5,720 nucleotides of DNA from Anaerolinea thermophila. GTDB lineage: Bacteria > Chloroflexota > Anaerolineae > Anaerolineales > Villigracilaceae. Positions within the stretch are counted from its first letter, which is position 1. Every line of letters begins with the position of its first letter. The notes below the pieces were generated by a model. The model made no database searches, was not told the DNA's origin, and saw only the letters and a list, made by a program, of their open reading frames with translations. The stretch lies in the NCBI GenBank assembly GCA_022729775.1, contig DZBA01000220.1, positions 1 to 5,720 on the forward strand, read 5' to 3'. The position numbers were made by a program, and so were the translations under genes. This document shows positions 5,427 to 5,720 of the stretch, piece after piece.

Positions 5427-5720
5427 CGCTGCCAAATGGCAAAAAAATAACCCCGCACATGCCGTGTACTGCGAAGTTTTGAACCTGCTTTCGCAGGTGG
5501 TCTCGTATTGGGAAACGCCGCCTTGGCTCTAGCCTATCGCGTTATTTCTTTCAAAATAAGAGACCTTTTAGAAGGTGTTGGCTCAAAACGGAAGAGCAAT
5601 ATCACGAACACAGCAGGGTTGCATTTCTTATACCATAATCGCGCACACAAGGGTAGATAAAAATTAAAGGTTCATTGGGAGTTGCCGTGATTTTGCTAAC
5701 GAGGGATTGGCAAATCCCGT
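5427..5720 (-). other. Region without a convincing gene; several stem-loops, possible structured RNA or repeat remnant
   Basis: No ORF here has a family match, a ribosome binding site or useful length. Visible structure includes the TGCCAAATGGCA palindrome (5430-5441) and ACCTGC/GCAGGT (5483-5498), whose loop on the - strand is GAAA, a GNRA tetraloop. Others are GGCTCTAGCC (5525-5534), TTATTT/AAATAA (5542-5559), ACCTT/AAGGT (5563-5576) and GGGATT/AATCCC (5703-5718) at the window edge. On the - strand the series leads into the terminator-like hairpin at 5397-5426. This would fit a non-coding RNA or a decayed repeat copied elsewhere in the genome; I recognise no known RNA family and find no tRNA. 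Confidence 0.35.

Noticed and set aside
5395..5460. 21-residue hydrophobic - strand ORF (MCGVIFLPFG...)
   Set aside because: No Shine-Dalgarno and it runs through the terminator-like hairpin; more likely chance.
5341..5532. 63-codon + strand ORF right of the ada-like gene
   Set aside because: No ribosome binding site, composition unlike the real genes, and it runs through hairpins.
5577..5720. tRNA gene suggested by GGTTCATTGGG
   Set aside because: No acceptor stem or D and anticodon arms can be drawn around it.

Overview
The window carries two converging transcription units that look bacterial, plus a short mobile-looking cassette at the left and an unexplained, probably RNA-rich stretch at the right. 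Base composition is moderate: about 50-62% GC in the lines of the thiolase gene I counted, and about 43% in the first gene. A FadA-type thiolase, a stand-alone SCP2 protein, a CapA-family protein and the dispersed palindrome beginning TGTCATTGCGAGG would all fit an environmental Chloroflexota (Anaerolineae-like) genome. That assignment is inference from general familiarity; nothing here proves it.

Left to right on the + strand: (1) positions 93-638, a GxxExxY-family gene (165-602) enclosed by imperfect inverted repeats built from CACGGATT-like units, which looks like a small inserted cassette; (2) fadA (655-1833), a complete 3-ketoacyl-CoA/acetyl-CoA thiolase; (3) a nested 88-bp palindrome (1837-1924), likely a dispersed repeat; (4) a single-domain SCP2 lipid-carrier gene (1945-2271). 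Thiolase plus SCP2 suggests acyl-CoA or lipid breakdown, and is the split counterpart of the eukaryotic SCPx fusion.

On the - strand, read right to left, a tight three-gene cluster starts at 5314: an AraC-type HTH/O6-methylguanine-DNA methyltransferase fusion (5314-4460), a YedA-type EamA/DMT exporter (4438-3497) and a secreted or anchored CapA-family metallophosphatase-like protein (3469-2366). The gaps of 21 and 27 nt suggest one mRNA. The two units converge on a hairpin at 2282-2333, which has a T-run on the - strand side and so serves the - strand operon as an intrinsic terminator.

Upstream of the methyltransferase (5315-5720) there is no convincing ordinary gene, but there is layered structure on the - strand. 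It holds two stem-loops with GNRA tetraloops, one followed by a T-rich tract (terminator-like), then a 22-codon ORF that stops 1 nt before the methyltransferase ATG. Across the end of that ORF lies an 8-bp inverted repeat that would sequester the Shine-Dalgarno sequence. This leader and the GxxExxY cassette are the most interesting parts of the window.
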